NCBI GenBank assembly: GCA_038216155.1
Contig: JBBQQH010000022.1
Coordinates: 1 to 50,259 of the forward strand
From: SZAS-103 sp038216155
Lineage (GTDB): Bacteria > Pseudomonadota > Gammaproteobacteria > Xanthomonadales > Xanthomonadaceae
Length of the DNA stretch: 50,259 nt
Direction of reading: 5' to 3'
A program made the position numbers and the translations under genes. Of the stretch, positions 34,459 to 47,500 are shown piece by piece. Each line of letters opens with the position of its first letter. Within the stretch, counting starts at the first letter, position 1. The notes beneath the pieces were generated by a model. That model did no database searches. It was not told the origin of the DNA and was given only the letters and a program-made list of their open reading frames with translations.

Positions 34459-37233
34459 TCAATGCGCCTCGTCCCAGTTGGCGCCGACCCCGGCATCGAC
34501 CACCAGAGGCACCCGAAGTTGCGCCGCAGACTGCATCCGCTGCTTCACTTCCGCCAGCAACGGCTCGACGAAATCCGCATCGACCTCAAACACCAGTTCG
34601 TCGTGCACCTGCATGATCATCGACGCCCGCTTTGAGTGCACTTGCAGCCATGAATCGACGTCGATCATTGCGCGCTTGATGATGTCAGCAGCGGTGCCCT
34701 GCATCGGCGCGTTGATCGCTGCGCGCTCGGCACCCGCGCGCAAGCCCTGGTTGCGCGACGTGATGTCGTTGAGATATAGCCGGCGACCGAATACGGTCTC
34801 TACGAAACCCGTATCTCGCGCCTGCGCTCGGGTGCGATCCATGAACTCACGGACGCCGGGATACCGCGCGAAATACAAGGCGATGTAATCCTGCGCTTCG
34901 CCGCGCGCGATGCCGAGCTGGCGGGCCAGGCCAAATGCACTCATGCCGTACATCAGGCCGAAGTTGATCGCCTTGGCCGCACGCCGCTGCTCGCCAGTGA
35001 CATCGCCTGCCGATGGCGCACCGAACACTTCAGCAGCAGTCGCGCGATGCACGTCCTCTCCGCTGTCGAATGCCTTCAACAACCCGGCATCACCGGACAG
35101 ATGCGCCATGATCCGCAATTCGATCTGCGAGTAATCGCAAGCGACAATCCGACGACCTTCCGGTGCGACAAACGCACGACGGATGCGGCGGCCATCATCA
35201 GTACGAATTGGGATGTTCTGCAGGTTGGGATCGCTTGACGACAGCCGCCCGGTTGCCGCTCCGGCCTGGTGATAACTAGTATGCACACGACCGGTGTCGG
35301 GATTGATCGCCGCCGGCAACTTTTCCGTATACGTGCTGCGCAGTTTCGCCAATCCACGGTATTCCAGGATCAGGCGCGGCAGCGGATGCGCATCGGCGAT
35401 CGCTTCGAGTGCTTCCTCGTTGGTGGAAGGTTGTCCGCTCGGCGTTTTCAGCACTGCGTCGAGCTTTAGTTCGTCAAAGAGCGTCGCCTGCAATTGCTTG
35501 GGCGAATCCAGATTGAACGGATGCCCGACCAGCGCATGCGCTGCCTGTTGCGCGGCGTGCATGCGGGTCGCGAGGTCATAACTTTGCCGGCGCAACTCGA
35601 CCGCATCGACCAGTACGCCGTTGGCCTCGATCCGCGTCAGCACCGGCACCAGCGGCATTTCAATCTCGCGATACACGCGCTGCAGGGTTGGTTCGCCAGC
35701 AAGTTTTGCCGCAAGCACGCGATGCAGGCGCAAGGTGATGTCGGCATCCTCGGCGGCGTAGCAGGTGGCCTCCTGCAGCGCGACTTGCGAGAACGCAATC
35801 TGCTTGGCGCCCTTGCCGGCGACATCGGCGAAAGTGATCGTGCTATAGCCCAGATAGCGTAGCGCGAGCGAATCCATGTCGTGGCGCGTCGCAGTCGCGT
35901 TCCAGACAAAGGATTCGAGCATCGTGTCCTGCGCATAACCTGCTAGCGCGATTCCGTGCCGACGCAACACGTGCAGGTCGTACTTGCCGTGCTGGCCGAG
36001 TTTGGGCTTGCTCGGATCTTCCAGGATTGGACGCAACGCAGCCAACACGTCGTCGCGATCGAGTTGCGTCGGTGCGCCCGGATAATCGTGGCGAAGCGGG
36101 ATGTACGCGGCGTGCCCGGTTTCCACCGCCACGCTGATGCCGACCAAGTTGGCGCGCATCGCGTCCAGCGCATCTGTTTCGGTGTCGATTGAAATCAGCT
36201 CGGCGCTTCGCAACCGTTCGATCCACGCATCGAGTTGTGTCTGGGTGGTTACGCAGTCGTACTCGCCTTTCGCGGCGAGCGCGGCGTCCAGAGTTTCCTC
36301 CGGCGCGGAGGAGCGTGCATGGCCAGCGGCGGTGCTTCGCAATTTGCCGTCGACTGCAGCGCTAGAGACAGTGTCGGTTGTTGCGCCGCTGCCATCCAGT
36401 TCGCGCAACGCCGTGTTGAATCCGTAGCGTGCATACAACCGACGCAAGGCCTCAACATCGCGTTCGAGCCATTGCAGTTGATCGTGGGTGCGATCGAGTT
36501 CGACATCGATCTTGATCGTCGCCAACTGGCGGCTGAGCGGGAGATACCCTAGCGCAGCACGCAAGTTCTCGCCGATCTTTCCGCCGAGGTTCGGCGCATG
36601 AGCCATCACCGCGTCCAGTGTGCCGTGTTCAACCAGCCATTTGGCGGCAGTCTTCGGCCCGCACTTGTCGACTCCGGGGATGTTGTCGACCTTGTCACCC
36701 ATCAGCGCCAGCAAGTCGACGATCTGATCGGGCCGCACCCCGAATTTAGCCAGCACCGACGCGTCTGAATCCAACCGACTGCCACTCATGGTGTTGACCA
36801 GCGCCACACCCGGCCGCACCAGTTGCGCGAAATCCTTGTCGCCGGTGGAAATGGTGACCTCGACGCCGGCCGCGGCGGCTTGCAGCGCCAGCGTGCCGAT
36901 CACATCGTCGGCTTCGACGCCGTGCACCCGCAGCATTGGAAAGCCGAGCGCCTGCACGATTTCCAGCATCGGCTCGACTTGAGCGCGCAAATCGTCCGGC
37001 ATCGCTTCGCGATTGGCCTTGTACTGATCGAACAGTTGATCGCGAAACGTCGGCCCGCTGGCATCCATCACGAACGCGGCGAGGTCGGGCTGCTCCTTCA
37101 GCGTCGAGCGCAGCATGTTGACCACGCCAAACAGCGCGCCCGTTGGCTCACCCTGCGCGTTGCTCAGCGGTGGCAGCGCGTGAAAGGCGCGATACAAGTA
37201 GGACGCACCATCGATCAGGACCAGGCGTGGCAT
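34459..37233 (-). CDS. polA: DNA polymerase I
   Basis: Repair and Okazaki-fragment polymerase. The 924-residue protein (928 in E. coli) has three domains. The 5'-3' exonuclease (about 1-290) has DASGPTFRDQLFDQYKANRE and GVEADDVIG. The 3'-5' proofreading domain has SIDTETDALDAM, KYDLHVL and YAAEDADITLRLH. The polymerase has SSDPNLQNIPIRT, the motif A DYSQIELRIMAHLSGD, the O-helix RRAAKAINFGLMYGMSAFGL, and motif C QVHDELVFEV. The start MPRLVLIDGASYLYRAFHAL is the family start, so ATG 37233 is used although the frame is open 124 codons upstream into the DUF2782 region. TACAAT about 30 bases upstream is a good -10. It is divergent from DUF2782; the sX13-like RNA lies downstream. Confidence 0.98.
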   Translation of the reverse strand: MPRLVLIDGASYLYRAFHALPPLSNAQGEPTGALFGVVNMLRSTLKEQPDLAAFVMDASGPTFRDQLFDQYKANREAMPDDLRAQVEPMLEIVQALGFPMLRVHGVEADDVIGTLALQAAAAGVEVTISTGDKDFAQLVRPGVALVNTMSGSRLDSDASVLAKFGVRPDQIVDLLALMGDKVDNIPGVDKCGPKTAAKWLVEHGTLDAVMAHAPNLGGKIGENLRAALGYLPLSRQLATIKIDVELDRTHDQLQWLERDVEALRRLYARYGFNTALRELDGSGATTDTVSSAAVDGKLRSTAAGHARSSAPEETLDAALAAKGEYDCVTTQTQLDAWIERLRSAELISIDTETDALDAMRANLVGISVAVETGHAAYIPLRHDYPGAPTQLDRDDVLAALRPILEDPSKPKLGQHGKYDLHVLRRHGIALAGYAQDTMLESFVWNATATRHDMDSLALRYLGYSTITFADVAGKGAKQIAFSQVALQEATCYAAEDADITLRLHRVLAAKLAGEPTLQRVYREIEMPLVPVLTRIEANGVLVDAVELRRQSYDLATRMHAAQQAAHALVGHPFNLDSPKQLQATLFDELKLDAVLKTPSGQPSTNEEALEAIADAHPLPRLILEYRGLAKLRSTYTEKLPAAINPDTGRVHTSYHQAGAATGRLSSSDPNLQNIPIRTDDGRRIRRAFVAPEGRRIVACDYSQIELRIMAHLSGDAGLLKAFDSGEDVHRATAAEVFGAPSAGDVTGEQRRAAKAINFGLMYGMSAFGLARQLGIARGEAQDYIALYFARYPGVREFMDRTRAQARDTGFVETVFGRRLYLNDITSRNQGLRAGAERAAINAPMQGTAADIIKRAMIDVDSWLQVHSKRASMIMQVHDELVFEVDADFVEPLLAEVKQRMQSAAQLRVPLVVDAGVGANWDEAH

Positions 37234-37381
37234 GCAGTTTCTCGTCGACGACTGCGCACATTGTAGGCCGGACGCCGATGGCCGCCGCGCTGGCGGCACG
37301 CACGCTGAACGATTACTCGCCGCGACTAGGCAGCGCGCGCGCGTGGTGCCAAGATCGAACGCCCGGCCCAGGAGAATCGCC

Positions 37382-37984
37382 ATGCGTACGCAACTCAACG
37401 GATTGATGGTCGCGATCGGGATCGGCTTGCTTGCATCCGCGTCCTCATTCGCTGCGCAATCGGTAGCCGATGATCCGGCCCCGGCGGTCGCTTTGCCGCC
37501 GCCGTCGATGGACGATCCGGGCCAGCCGCCTGCCGCCACGCCGCCCCCGAATTCCAACGCCACCCGCAACGACGCGCCGCCACCGCTACCACCCGAATCC
37601 GGCAACAGCGATCATCTGGGTTCGATGTCGGACGCCAACGCGCCAGCCGATGCCACCGATACGGCGAACGTGGCTTACAGCTCGACCGACCCCACTCCGC
37701 CGAAGCCTTCGCTGACCAAATCAGCTGACAAGTCCGAGCGCACGCTGACACCCGCCGAAGCGCGTCTGGTCGGTGAGCGCTCCACCGTCACCGTGCACGT
37801 TGAGGACAACGGCGATCGTATCGAGGAATACCGCAACGGCGGCCAACTGACGCGGGTCAAGGTGACGTCGGCCAAGGGTGCGTCGTATGAAATCCTGGAC
37901 GGCAACGGCGACGGTCGACTCGACCAGAAGGATGCGCCGGGCGGCGTCCAGCCGGTTGGCTGGACGTTGTTCAAATGGCATTGA
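37382..37984 (+). CDS. DUF2782 exported protein
   Basis: A 200-residue protein with a signal peptide (MRTQLNGLMVAIGIGLLASA, cleavage near SFAAQS). A long Pro/Asn/Asp-rich disordered linker follows (about 30-125). The conserved C-terminal DUF2782 domain has STVTVHVEDNGDRIEEYRNG, VKVTSAKGASYEILDGNGDG and GVQPVGWTLFKW. AGGAGA lies 7 bases before the ATG. DUF2782 genes are found beside polA in other gammaproteobacteria, and here the two are divergent. The linker is longer than I expect for the family. Role unknown; probably periplasmic. Confidence 0.85.
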   Translation: MRTQLNGLMVAIGIGLLASASSFAAQSVADDPAPAVALPPPSMDDPGQPPAATPPPNSNATRNDAPPPLPPESGNSDHLGSMSDANAPADATDTANVAYSSTDPTPPKPSLTKSADKSERTLTPAEARLVGERSTVTVHVEDNGDRIEEYRNGGQLTRVKVTSAKGASYEILDGNGDGRLDQKDAPGGVQPVGWTLFKWH

Positions 37985-38030
37985 GAGCGCCGGCGGGATT
38001 GTGTGGGTCAACACAGTTGCCTGGTTTGAA

Positions 38031-38060
38031 ACCGTTCGTGGTGAGCCCGTCGAACCACAA
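38031..38060. repeat. Extragenic repeat, copy 2
   Basis: ACCGTTCGTGGTGAGCCCGT and following bases, 30 bp with one mismatch to 32883-32912 in the same orientation. GTTCG and CGAAC can pair. It lies between the DUF2782 gene and the acetyltransferase gene. Confidence 0.7.
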
Positions 38061-38194
38061 GATCCCAAGCCTGCGCGTTGACTTCATCATCTCGGTACGT
38101 GCCTAGCCTCGCCTCCTGAATCGTCTCCCGGCGGGAGGAGGCCGCGACAGAATGATCACGGCCAAAATTCAATTGAACAGGGTCGCTTCTACGC

Positions 38195-38659
38195 ATGCAT
38201 TCGCGAGCTGATGGAACTAACGTTATCGCTGCGCGCGGCGCGATTCTGGCCGTGACAAGCGAATCACCATTGCGCGCGGTGTGGCCGGTCGTGCAACAAC
38301 TGCGCCCGCACTTAAGCGAAGACCAGTTCGTCACGCAGTCGATGCGCCAGTTTGAAGGGGGATTCCGCGCGCATGCGCTGTATGTGGATGGCGTGCCGCG
38401 TGCCTTCGTCGGATGGCGCGTGTTGGAGATGTTTGCAGTCGGAAAGCATGTGTACGTTGATGATCTGATTACCGATACAAACGTGCGCAGCCAGGGCTAT
38501 GGCAAGCAGTTACTGGACTGGCTCAAGGCCGAGGCGCGACGGCTGGGCTGCGTGCGTCTGCAGCTCGATTCCGGCACGCAGCGCAAGGACGCGCACGCGT
38601 TCTATCTGCGCGAAGGATTGCGGATCGAGTCGTTCCATTTCGGAATTGCGCTCGACTAG
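38195..38659 (+). CDS. GNAT family N-acetyltransferase
   Basis: A 154-residue protein with the GNAT fold: VYVDDLITDTNVRSQGYGKQ is strand 4 plus the acetyl-CoA pyrophosphate loop (R-x-x-G-x-G as RSQGYG). A helix LLDWLKAEARRLGC, strand 5 VRLQLDSGTQ, and DAHAFYLREGLRIESFHFGI at the end follow. Substrate is unknown. The ATG at 38195 gives an N-terminal extension of about 15 residues that may not all be translated. The gene ends 37 bp from uvrD, which converges on it. Confidence 0.85.
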   Translation: MHSRADGTNVIAARGAILAVTSESPLRAVWPVVQQLRPHLSEDQFVTQSMRQFEGGFRAHALYVDGVPRAFVGWRVLEMFAVGKHVYVDDLITDTNVRSQGYGKQLLDWLKAEARRLGCVRLQLDSGTQRKDAHAFYLREGLRIESFHFGIALD

Positions 38660-38696
38660 CGACGGCTTGGCGTCCCTGCCGCCGGAGAAGGATTAC

Positions 38697-40910
38697 TTAC
38701 ACCACCTGCAGATTCGCATACGCCAGCACCAGCCACTTTGGTCCGGCATCTTCGAAATTGACCTGCACGCGCGCGTGGGTGCCAGTGCCTTCGCTGTCCA
38801 TCACAATACCGGTACCGAACGTGGAATGCGTCACCTGCTGTCCGAGCGAAATTCCGGGCACGCAGGATGCGGTGATGAAGGACGACTCGCGCGACGAAAA
38901 TGCGGGCCGGCTGACCTGAATGCGTGGCCGCACTTCGTGCAGCAGGGCTTGCGGAATCTCGCGCAAAAAGCGCGACGGCCTGCCGTAGGTATCCATGCCA
39001 TGCAACCGTCGTGTTTCGGCATAGCTGAAAACCAGTTTTCGGCGAGCGCGGGTGATTCCCACATAAGCCAGTCGTCGCTCCTCTTCCAGCCGCCCTGATT
39101 CGTCGAGTGAGCGGTTGCTTGGAAACAATCCCTCTTCCATGCCAGCGAGAAACACCAGCGGAAACTCCAAACCCTTCGCACTGTGTAGCGTCATCAACTG
39201 CACGCCATCCGCGCCCGCCTGCGCTTGCCCTTCGCCCGCTTCCAATGTCGCGTAAGCCAGGAATGCGACCAGCTCGCTCATCAAGTCGCCGCCACTCCCG
39301 ATGTCGGAATCAACCTCGATGTCGTTCTCGTCGCGCCGCACGAAGCGCGATGCGACCGAAACCAGTTCGTCGAGATTGTCGGTGCGTGAATCCAGGCTGC
39401 CGCGCGATTCTGTCGTGTAAAACACACGCAAGCCCGAACGCAACAGCACGTGGTCGACCTGCTCGGCCAAGGTCATGTTTTCCAGCTCGGAAGCCAGCGC
39501 TTCAATCAACTCGCTGAAACCACGCAATGCGTTGCGCGCGCGTGCGGCGAGTGGGCCACCAGCACTCATCGCGATCGCCGCATCCCACAATGGCACGCCA
39601 CCTGCACGCGCGGCGCGGCGCACTTCGTCCAGCGTGCGTCCACCAATGCCGCGCGTCGGTGTATTCACTGCACGCTCGAACGCCGCATCGTCGCTGCGAT
39701 TAGCGACTAGCCGTAGATAGGCCAGCGTGTCCTTGATTTCAGCGCGCTCAAAAAAGCGCACGCCGCCGTACACGCGATACGGAATGTTCTCGGCTTGCAG
39801 CACTTCCTCGAACGCGCGCGATTGCGCGTTGCTGCGATAAAGGATTGCGGCTTCGCCGTAGGTGCCATCGGCGCCGGCATCGCTGACCCATTGCTGGATC
39901 CGTTCGGTGACGAAGCGCGCCTCGTCGATCTCGTTGTACGCCGCATACAAGTCGATCGTCTCGCCGCTGACCGAGTCGGTCCACAATTGCTTGCCCAAGC
40001 GCTCGGGGTTGTGCCGGATCACCGCGTTTGCGGCGTCCAGGATGTTCGCGCTGCTGCGGTAATTCTGTTCCAGTTTCACAGTGGCAGCGCCGGGGAAATC
40101 CTGCAGGAAGCGCTGCACGTTTTCGACCTTCGCCCCGCGCCAGCCGTAGATCGCCTGATCGTCGTCACCAACTACGAACACCCGGCCGGTATCGCCAGCC
40201 AGCAAGCGTACGAATGCGTACTGGATCGCGTTGGTGTCCTGGAATTCATCCACCAGCACTTCGCGAAAGCGCTGCCGATAGTGATTGAGCAGTGCCGGAT
40301 GATCGCGCAGCACTTCGTGAGCACGCAGCAAGATTTCGGCGAAATCGACCAGCCCGGCGCGATCGCAACGCTGCTGGTATTCCTCGTAAATCTGCAAATG
40401 CGCCTGCGCAAACGGATCGTTCGCCAGCGGCTGGATGTGCGCCGGTCGCCGACCTTCATCCTTTTGCGCGTTGATCCACCACGCCACTTGACGCGGCGGA
40501 TAGCGCGCGTCGTCGACGTTGAGATCGGCCAGCACGCGCTTGATCAGGCGCAACTGGTCGTCCGAATCGAGCACCTGGAAACTCTCGGGCAAGCGTGCAT
40601 CGTTCCAGTGCATCCGCAACAACCGATGCGCGAGTCCGTGGAAGGTTCCAATCCACAGCCCGCGCGAGCCGCTACGCAACTGCGATTCGGCACGCGCGCG
40701 CATCTCGCCAGCGGCCTTGTTGGTGAAGGTGACCGCGAACATGCCGTGCGCCGGAATCCCGTGCACTTCATTGAGCCAGGCAATGCGATGGGTCAGCACC
40801 CGGGTCTTGCCGGAGCCCGCGCCGGCCAGCACCAGATAGTGCCCCGGCGGCGCGCTCACCGCCTCGCGCTGCGCCGGGTTGAGCGCATCGAGCAAATGCG
40901 AAACATCCAT
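38697..40910 (-). CDS. uvrD: DNA helicase II (UvrD)
   Basis: 3'-5' superfamily 1 helicase for nucleotide-excision and mismatch repair. The 737-residue protein opens like E. coli UvrD (MDVSHLLDALNPAQREAV). It has Walker A GAGSGKT (30-36), motif Ia FTNKAAGEMR, the GTFHGLAHRLLR motif, motif II VDEFQDTN, motif III VGDDDQAIYGWRGA, motif IV QNYRSSANIL, motif V MTLHSAKGLEFP and motif VI EERRLAYVGITRARR. A C-terminal Tudor-like end (GQQVTHSTFGTGIVMDSEGT) binds RNA polymerase in other bacteria. It is slightly longer than the 720-residue E. coli protein. Transcribed alone or with little linkage to the upstream aminopeptidase (84 bp, which lies behind it on the same strand's 5' side). Confidence 0.97.
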   Translation of the reverse strand: MDVSHLLDALNPAQREAVSAPPGHYLVLAGAGSGKTRVLTHRIAWLNEVHGIPAHGMFAVTFTNKAAGEMRARAESQLRSGSRGLWIGTFHGLAHRLLRMHWNDARLPESFQVLDSDDQLRLIKRVLADLNVDDARYPPRQVAWWINAQKDEGRRPAHIQPLANDPFAQAHLQIYEEYQQRCDRAGLVDFAEILLRAHEVLRDHPALLNHYRQRFREVLVDEFQDTNAIQYAFVRLLAGDTGRVFVVGDDDQAIYGWRGAKVENVQRFLQDFPGAATVKLEQNYRSSANILDAANAVIRHNPERLGKQLWTDSVSGETIDLYAAYNEIDEARFVTERIQQWVSDAGADGTYGEAAILYRSNAQSRAFEEVLQAENIPYRVYGGVRFFERAEIKDTLAYLRLVANRSDDAAFERAVNTPTRGIGGRTLDEVRRAARAGGVPLWDAAIAMSAGGPLAARARNALRGFSELIEALASELENMTLAEQVDHVLLRSGLRVFYTTESRGSLDSRTDNLDELVSVASRFVRRDENDIEVDSDIGSGGDLMSELVAFLAYATLEAGEGQAQAGADGVQLMTLHSAKGLEFPLVFLAGMEEGLFPSNRSLDESGRLEEERRLAYVGITRARRKLVFSYAETRRLHGMDTYGRPSRFLREIPQALLHEVRPRIQVSRPAFSSRESSFITASCVPGISLGQQVTHSTFGTGIVMDSEGTGTHARVQVNFEDAGPKWLVLAYANLQVV

Positions 40911-40994
40911 ATGCGTAGTTTACGCGAGGCGGTGAGCGCAGCCGATAATTAGGGAGAGAACGTCGAGCCGGTGCGAGCCGTGCGCAATTGGCGA

Positions 40995-43688
<2,694 letters not shown>

Positions 43689-43887
43689 TTCAACTCCTTT
43701 CAATGCGAACCCCGCCTGATGCATCAATCCCATGATGTCGTGGCAGCGATGAACGGCGCGTCGATGAGCCATGTTACCCAACACGCACAGCGCACCAATG
43801 CCACGATGACCATTGGCACATGCTGTTCGCGCTGGCCGCAGCCACGATGCACCCAACTCGATCTTGGTCGATTTCTTGGAGTTGGAG

Positions 43888-44565
43888 ATGCCTGCCATCG
43901 GCAAACTGTTGCGGGACAATCGCTGGCTGCTCGGCTTCCTGTTGTGTTTTCTGCTGATTCGCAGCGCATTCGCGGACTGGTTCTATATTCCGTCCAGCTC
44001 AATGGTGCCGACGCTGCGCGAAGGCGACCGCGTGCTGTGCAATCGCGTCGCCTACGATCTCAAGTTGCCTCTCAGTAATCTTGTTGTTGCGCGGCTGGGC
44101 GATCCGCAACGCGGCGACGTGGTGACGTTTGCCTCGCCCGAGGACGGCATGCGACTGATCAAGCGCGTGATCGCGGTACCGGGCGACACGGTCGAGATGC
44201 GCGACGAGCGACTACTCGTGAACGCAATGCAGGCGGATTACCGACCGATCGCGGTGCGCGATGAAGACGAGTTGACGCCGGAATACGACGGTCGCCAATG
44301 GCTGCTGCGAGAGTCAATCGGCGAGCGCAGCCACACGATTCTGGTGATGCCCGATCGCCCGGCGCTACGCTCGTTCGGGCCAGTCACGGTGCCGGCCGGC
44401 GAATACCTGATGCTTGGGGATAATCGCGACAACAGCCACGATTCGCGCTACATCGGGCTGGTGCGGCGCGAGCTGATCAGCGGCCGCGTACGTCACCTGA
44501 TGTATTCGCTGGACGCGCGACATTTCTATTTGCCGCGCTGGCGGCGATTTGGTGCGGCGCTCTGA
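43888..44565 (+). CDS. lepB: Signal peptidase I
   Basis: Membrane-bound serine protease that removes signal peptides from exported proteins. The 225-residue protein has one evident N-terminal helix (LLGFLLCFLLIRSAFADWFY, about 14-33), then the catalytic Ser38 in PSSSMVPTL, the general base Lys92 in RLIKRVIAVPGD, and the box E motif GDNRDNSHDSRY. E. coli LepB (324 aa) has an extra helix and domain; this is a compact form. I start at ATG 43888 because GGAG lies just before it and upstream codons lie in the aminopeptidase leader. It converges on the GGDEF-EAL gene with only 10 bp between stops. It is the second signal-peptide-processing gene here, with sppA. Confidence 0.95.
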   Translation: MPAIGKLLRDNRWLLGFLLCFLLIRSAFADWFYIPSSSMVPTLREGDRVLCNRVAYDLKLPLSNLVVARLGDPQRGDVVTFASPEDGMRLIKRVIAVPGDTVEMRDERLLVNAMQADYRPIAVRDEDELTPEYDGRQWLLRESIGERSHTILVMPDRPALRSFGPVTVPAGEYLMLGDNRDNSHDSRYIGLVRRELISGRVRHLMYSLDARHFYLPRWRRFGAAL

Positions 44566-44575
44566 TGCGGCATGG

Positions 44576-47500
44576 CTAGTGCATCCGCACTGGCGGCCAA
44601 GGCGCGGCCGGATTGCGCAATGACTGCACGGTGTCGTTGAACGGCATCGGCACCGCCAGAAGGAAGCCCTGCAATTCATCGCAACCGCGCGCGCGCAGCC
44701 AATCAAGTTGCTGCGCGGTTTCCACGCCTTCGGCTACGGTTTGCAGGCCGAGGCTGTGTGCGAGCTGGATGATCGTGGCGCAGATCACGTCGTCGTCGCC
44801 GCCATTGCCCAAGTCGCTGACGAATGAGCGATCGATCTTCAGTCGATCAATCGGCAGGCGCTTGAGGTAGGCGAGGCTGGAGTAGCCGGTGCCGAAATCG
44901 TCCACCGAAAGGCTGACGCCCAGCCCATCGAGTTGGCGCATCGTATCGATCGCCGAATCCGGCGAATCCATGATCACGCTTTCGGTGAGTTCGAGTTCGA
45001 GCGCGCCGCGCGGCAACTGGAGCTCGCTCATCGCCTGCTGCACGTCGTCGTGCAGGCTTTGTCCGAACTGTTCGGCCGATACATTGACGGCGATCCGCAG
45101 GTGACCCAGGCCGAGCTCGCTCAATTTTGCGTGGTGGCGCGCCGCCTCCTGCAGCACCCAGCGGCCAAGCGGCACGATCAATCCGCTCTCTTCGCACACA
45201 CCGATGAAGTGCACAGGCGCCAGCAGCCCGCGTTCGGGGTGCTGCCAACGCACCAGCGCCTCCATGCCGACGACGGCGCCGTCGCGATCGAACAGCGGCT
45301 GGAACATCAGCCGGAACTCATCGCGCTGCAAGGCGTCGCGCAAGGCTGATATCAGTTGCAGCCGCTGCGAGATGCTGGCATCAAAATCGGCCCGATAGGC
45401 GACGGTCTGGTTGCGGCCCTGGCGCTTGGCCTTGTACATCGCGATGTCGGCGTGTTTGAGCAGCGTCTCGGCATCACCGCCGGCATCCGGATAGCGGCAA
45501 TAGCCAATGCTGGCGCTCATGTAGTGCTGCGACTGGCCGATCTGCAGCGGTTCCGCCAGCGCGCCACCGATGCGGGAAAGCACGCGAGCAACTGCGGCTT
45601 CCTCGACCTGGTCGGTCAGCACCGCGACGAATTCATCGCCGCCGAATCGGGCCAGCGTCTCGTTGCTGCCGAGCGCCCTCTCAAACCGTTCCGCCAGGAT
45701 GCGCAACGCCTCATCGCCGGCGCCGTGGCCGAGGCCGTCGTTGATCAACTTGAAGTTGTCCAGATCGATGAACAATACTGCCACCGCCGTCTGCAGGCGT
45801 TCGGCGTTGCGGATTGCCTGCTGCAACCGATCATGCAGCAGTTGCCGGTTGGGCAGCCCGGTGAGATCGTCGTAAGTAGAGCGATACGCGAGTTGTGCGA
45901 GCACGCGCTGATGTTCGGTGACATCGCTCTGGACACTGACGAAATGGGTGAGGACGCCCGCGTCATCCAGCACCGGCGCCAGGTGCACATCGCGCCAGTA
46001 CGGTTCGCCATTCTTGCGGGTATCGCGCAGCCGAACCTGCACTTCATGCGGGGCGGCAATCGCCTGCCGGATGGCTTCGAGTTCTGGTTGCTGCTCGACA
46101 CCGTCTTCCATCAACCGGAACGTGCTGCCGATGATTTCTGCGGCGCTGTAACCGGTCATGCGCTCGAACGCGCGATTGACGTACACCGCAGGCAGTCCGG
46201 GCTGCTGCGCATCGGCGATAAGAATGCCGTTGTCGGTCGATTCGATCGCGCGCCGCAGCAGGCGCAGATCGGCTTCGTCGCGATGCTTCTGGGTGACATC
46301 GAGCATCCCACCGATGGCGCGATGCGCGCGTCCGACCGAATCGCGCAGCAGGAAGCCGCGATCGAGCACGTCGGCGTAATCGCCATCCTTGCGGCGGAAG
46401 CGATAGGTGGCTTCCCAGTCGCTGGCATTACCGGCGATGGCGGCATCAAGGCTGGCGGCGACGCGCTGCAGGTCGTCCGGATGAATGCGCGCTTCCCATG
46501 CCTTGACCGATCCCGCGGCTTCCTCGGCGCGATCACCAAACAGGTTGTAGTAGCTGTCGCTCCACCACAGCGAATCAGTACCGATCTCCCAATCCCAGAT
46601 GGCGTCGGTGGTGGCGCCAGCAATCACCTGGAAGCGATTTTGTGCTGCTTCGCTGATGGTGACATCGTGCAGCACGATCAGCCGTGCCGGATGGTCGTCG
46701 AAGTCGATTTCGTCGCCGAACGCCATCATCCGCATGCGGGTGCCGTCCTTGTGTACGTGCGTCCACACGTGGCCCTGCGGATACTTGGTCGAAAGCAGCA
46801 GCGCGCGGGCCGCCGGCACTTCCTCCGGCGGCCGGATGTCCATCACGTTCGCGGCCAGCATTTCATCGCGTTCGTAGCCGTAATGACGCAACAGTGCGTT
46901 ATTGACGGCCAGAATCGCCAGCGTATCGCGATCGTAGACGCACATCGGCAGCGGGTTGTGTTCGAACAGAAACCGATATTGGGATCGCGCCTCGCGCAAG
47001 CTGTCGCGCATGCGTGCGAGCTCGGTGATGTCTTGCTGAACGCCTCGGAGCAGGCGCCGACCTGGCGTGCGGTCAGCCCATTCACCGCGCGCGTGGATCA
47101 CGCGTTCGCTGCCGTCGGGGCGCAGGATGCGGAATTCGGTCTCTGACGGGTTGCCGCCGTCCTGCATTTGCTGGAAGTAGCCCTGCACGCGGTCGCGATC
47201 ATCTGCATGGATACGGTCGGGAATCTGCTCGACCGGAAACGGCTCGGGTCGCGGTGGCAAGCCATAGGCGGCGAATATCTCCGGCGACCAGGACACCGCG
47301 CCGGTGTCCAGATTCCAGCTCCAGTCGCCCAATCCCGCAATCCGGCGGGCCTCGTCGGCACGCACCGATTGCGCGCTCAGGTCAGTCAGCAAACGGGATT
47401 GTTGATGCTGACCGCGTGCGAATGCGCGGCTCAGGCAGTACCACAAGCCACCGCCCAGCGCGGTACTGAGCACGGCCAGCTCAAGCACACTGGCACGATC

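Noticed and set aside
37234..37605. 124-codon upstream extension of polA
   Set aside because: Antisense to the DUF2782 signal peptide and promoter region; the PolA family begins at MPRLVLIDG.
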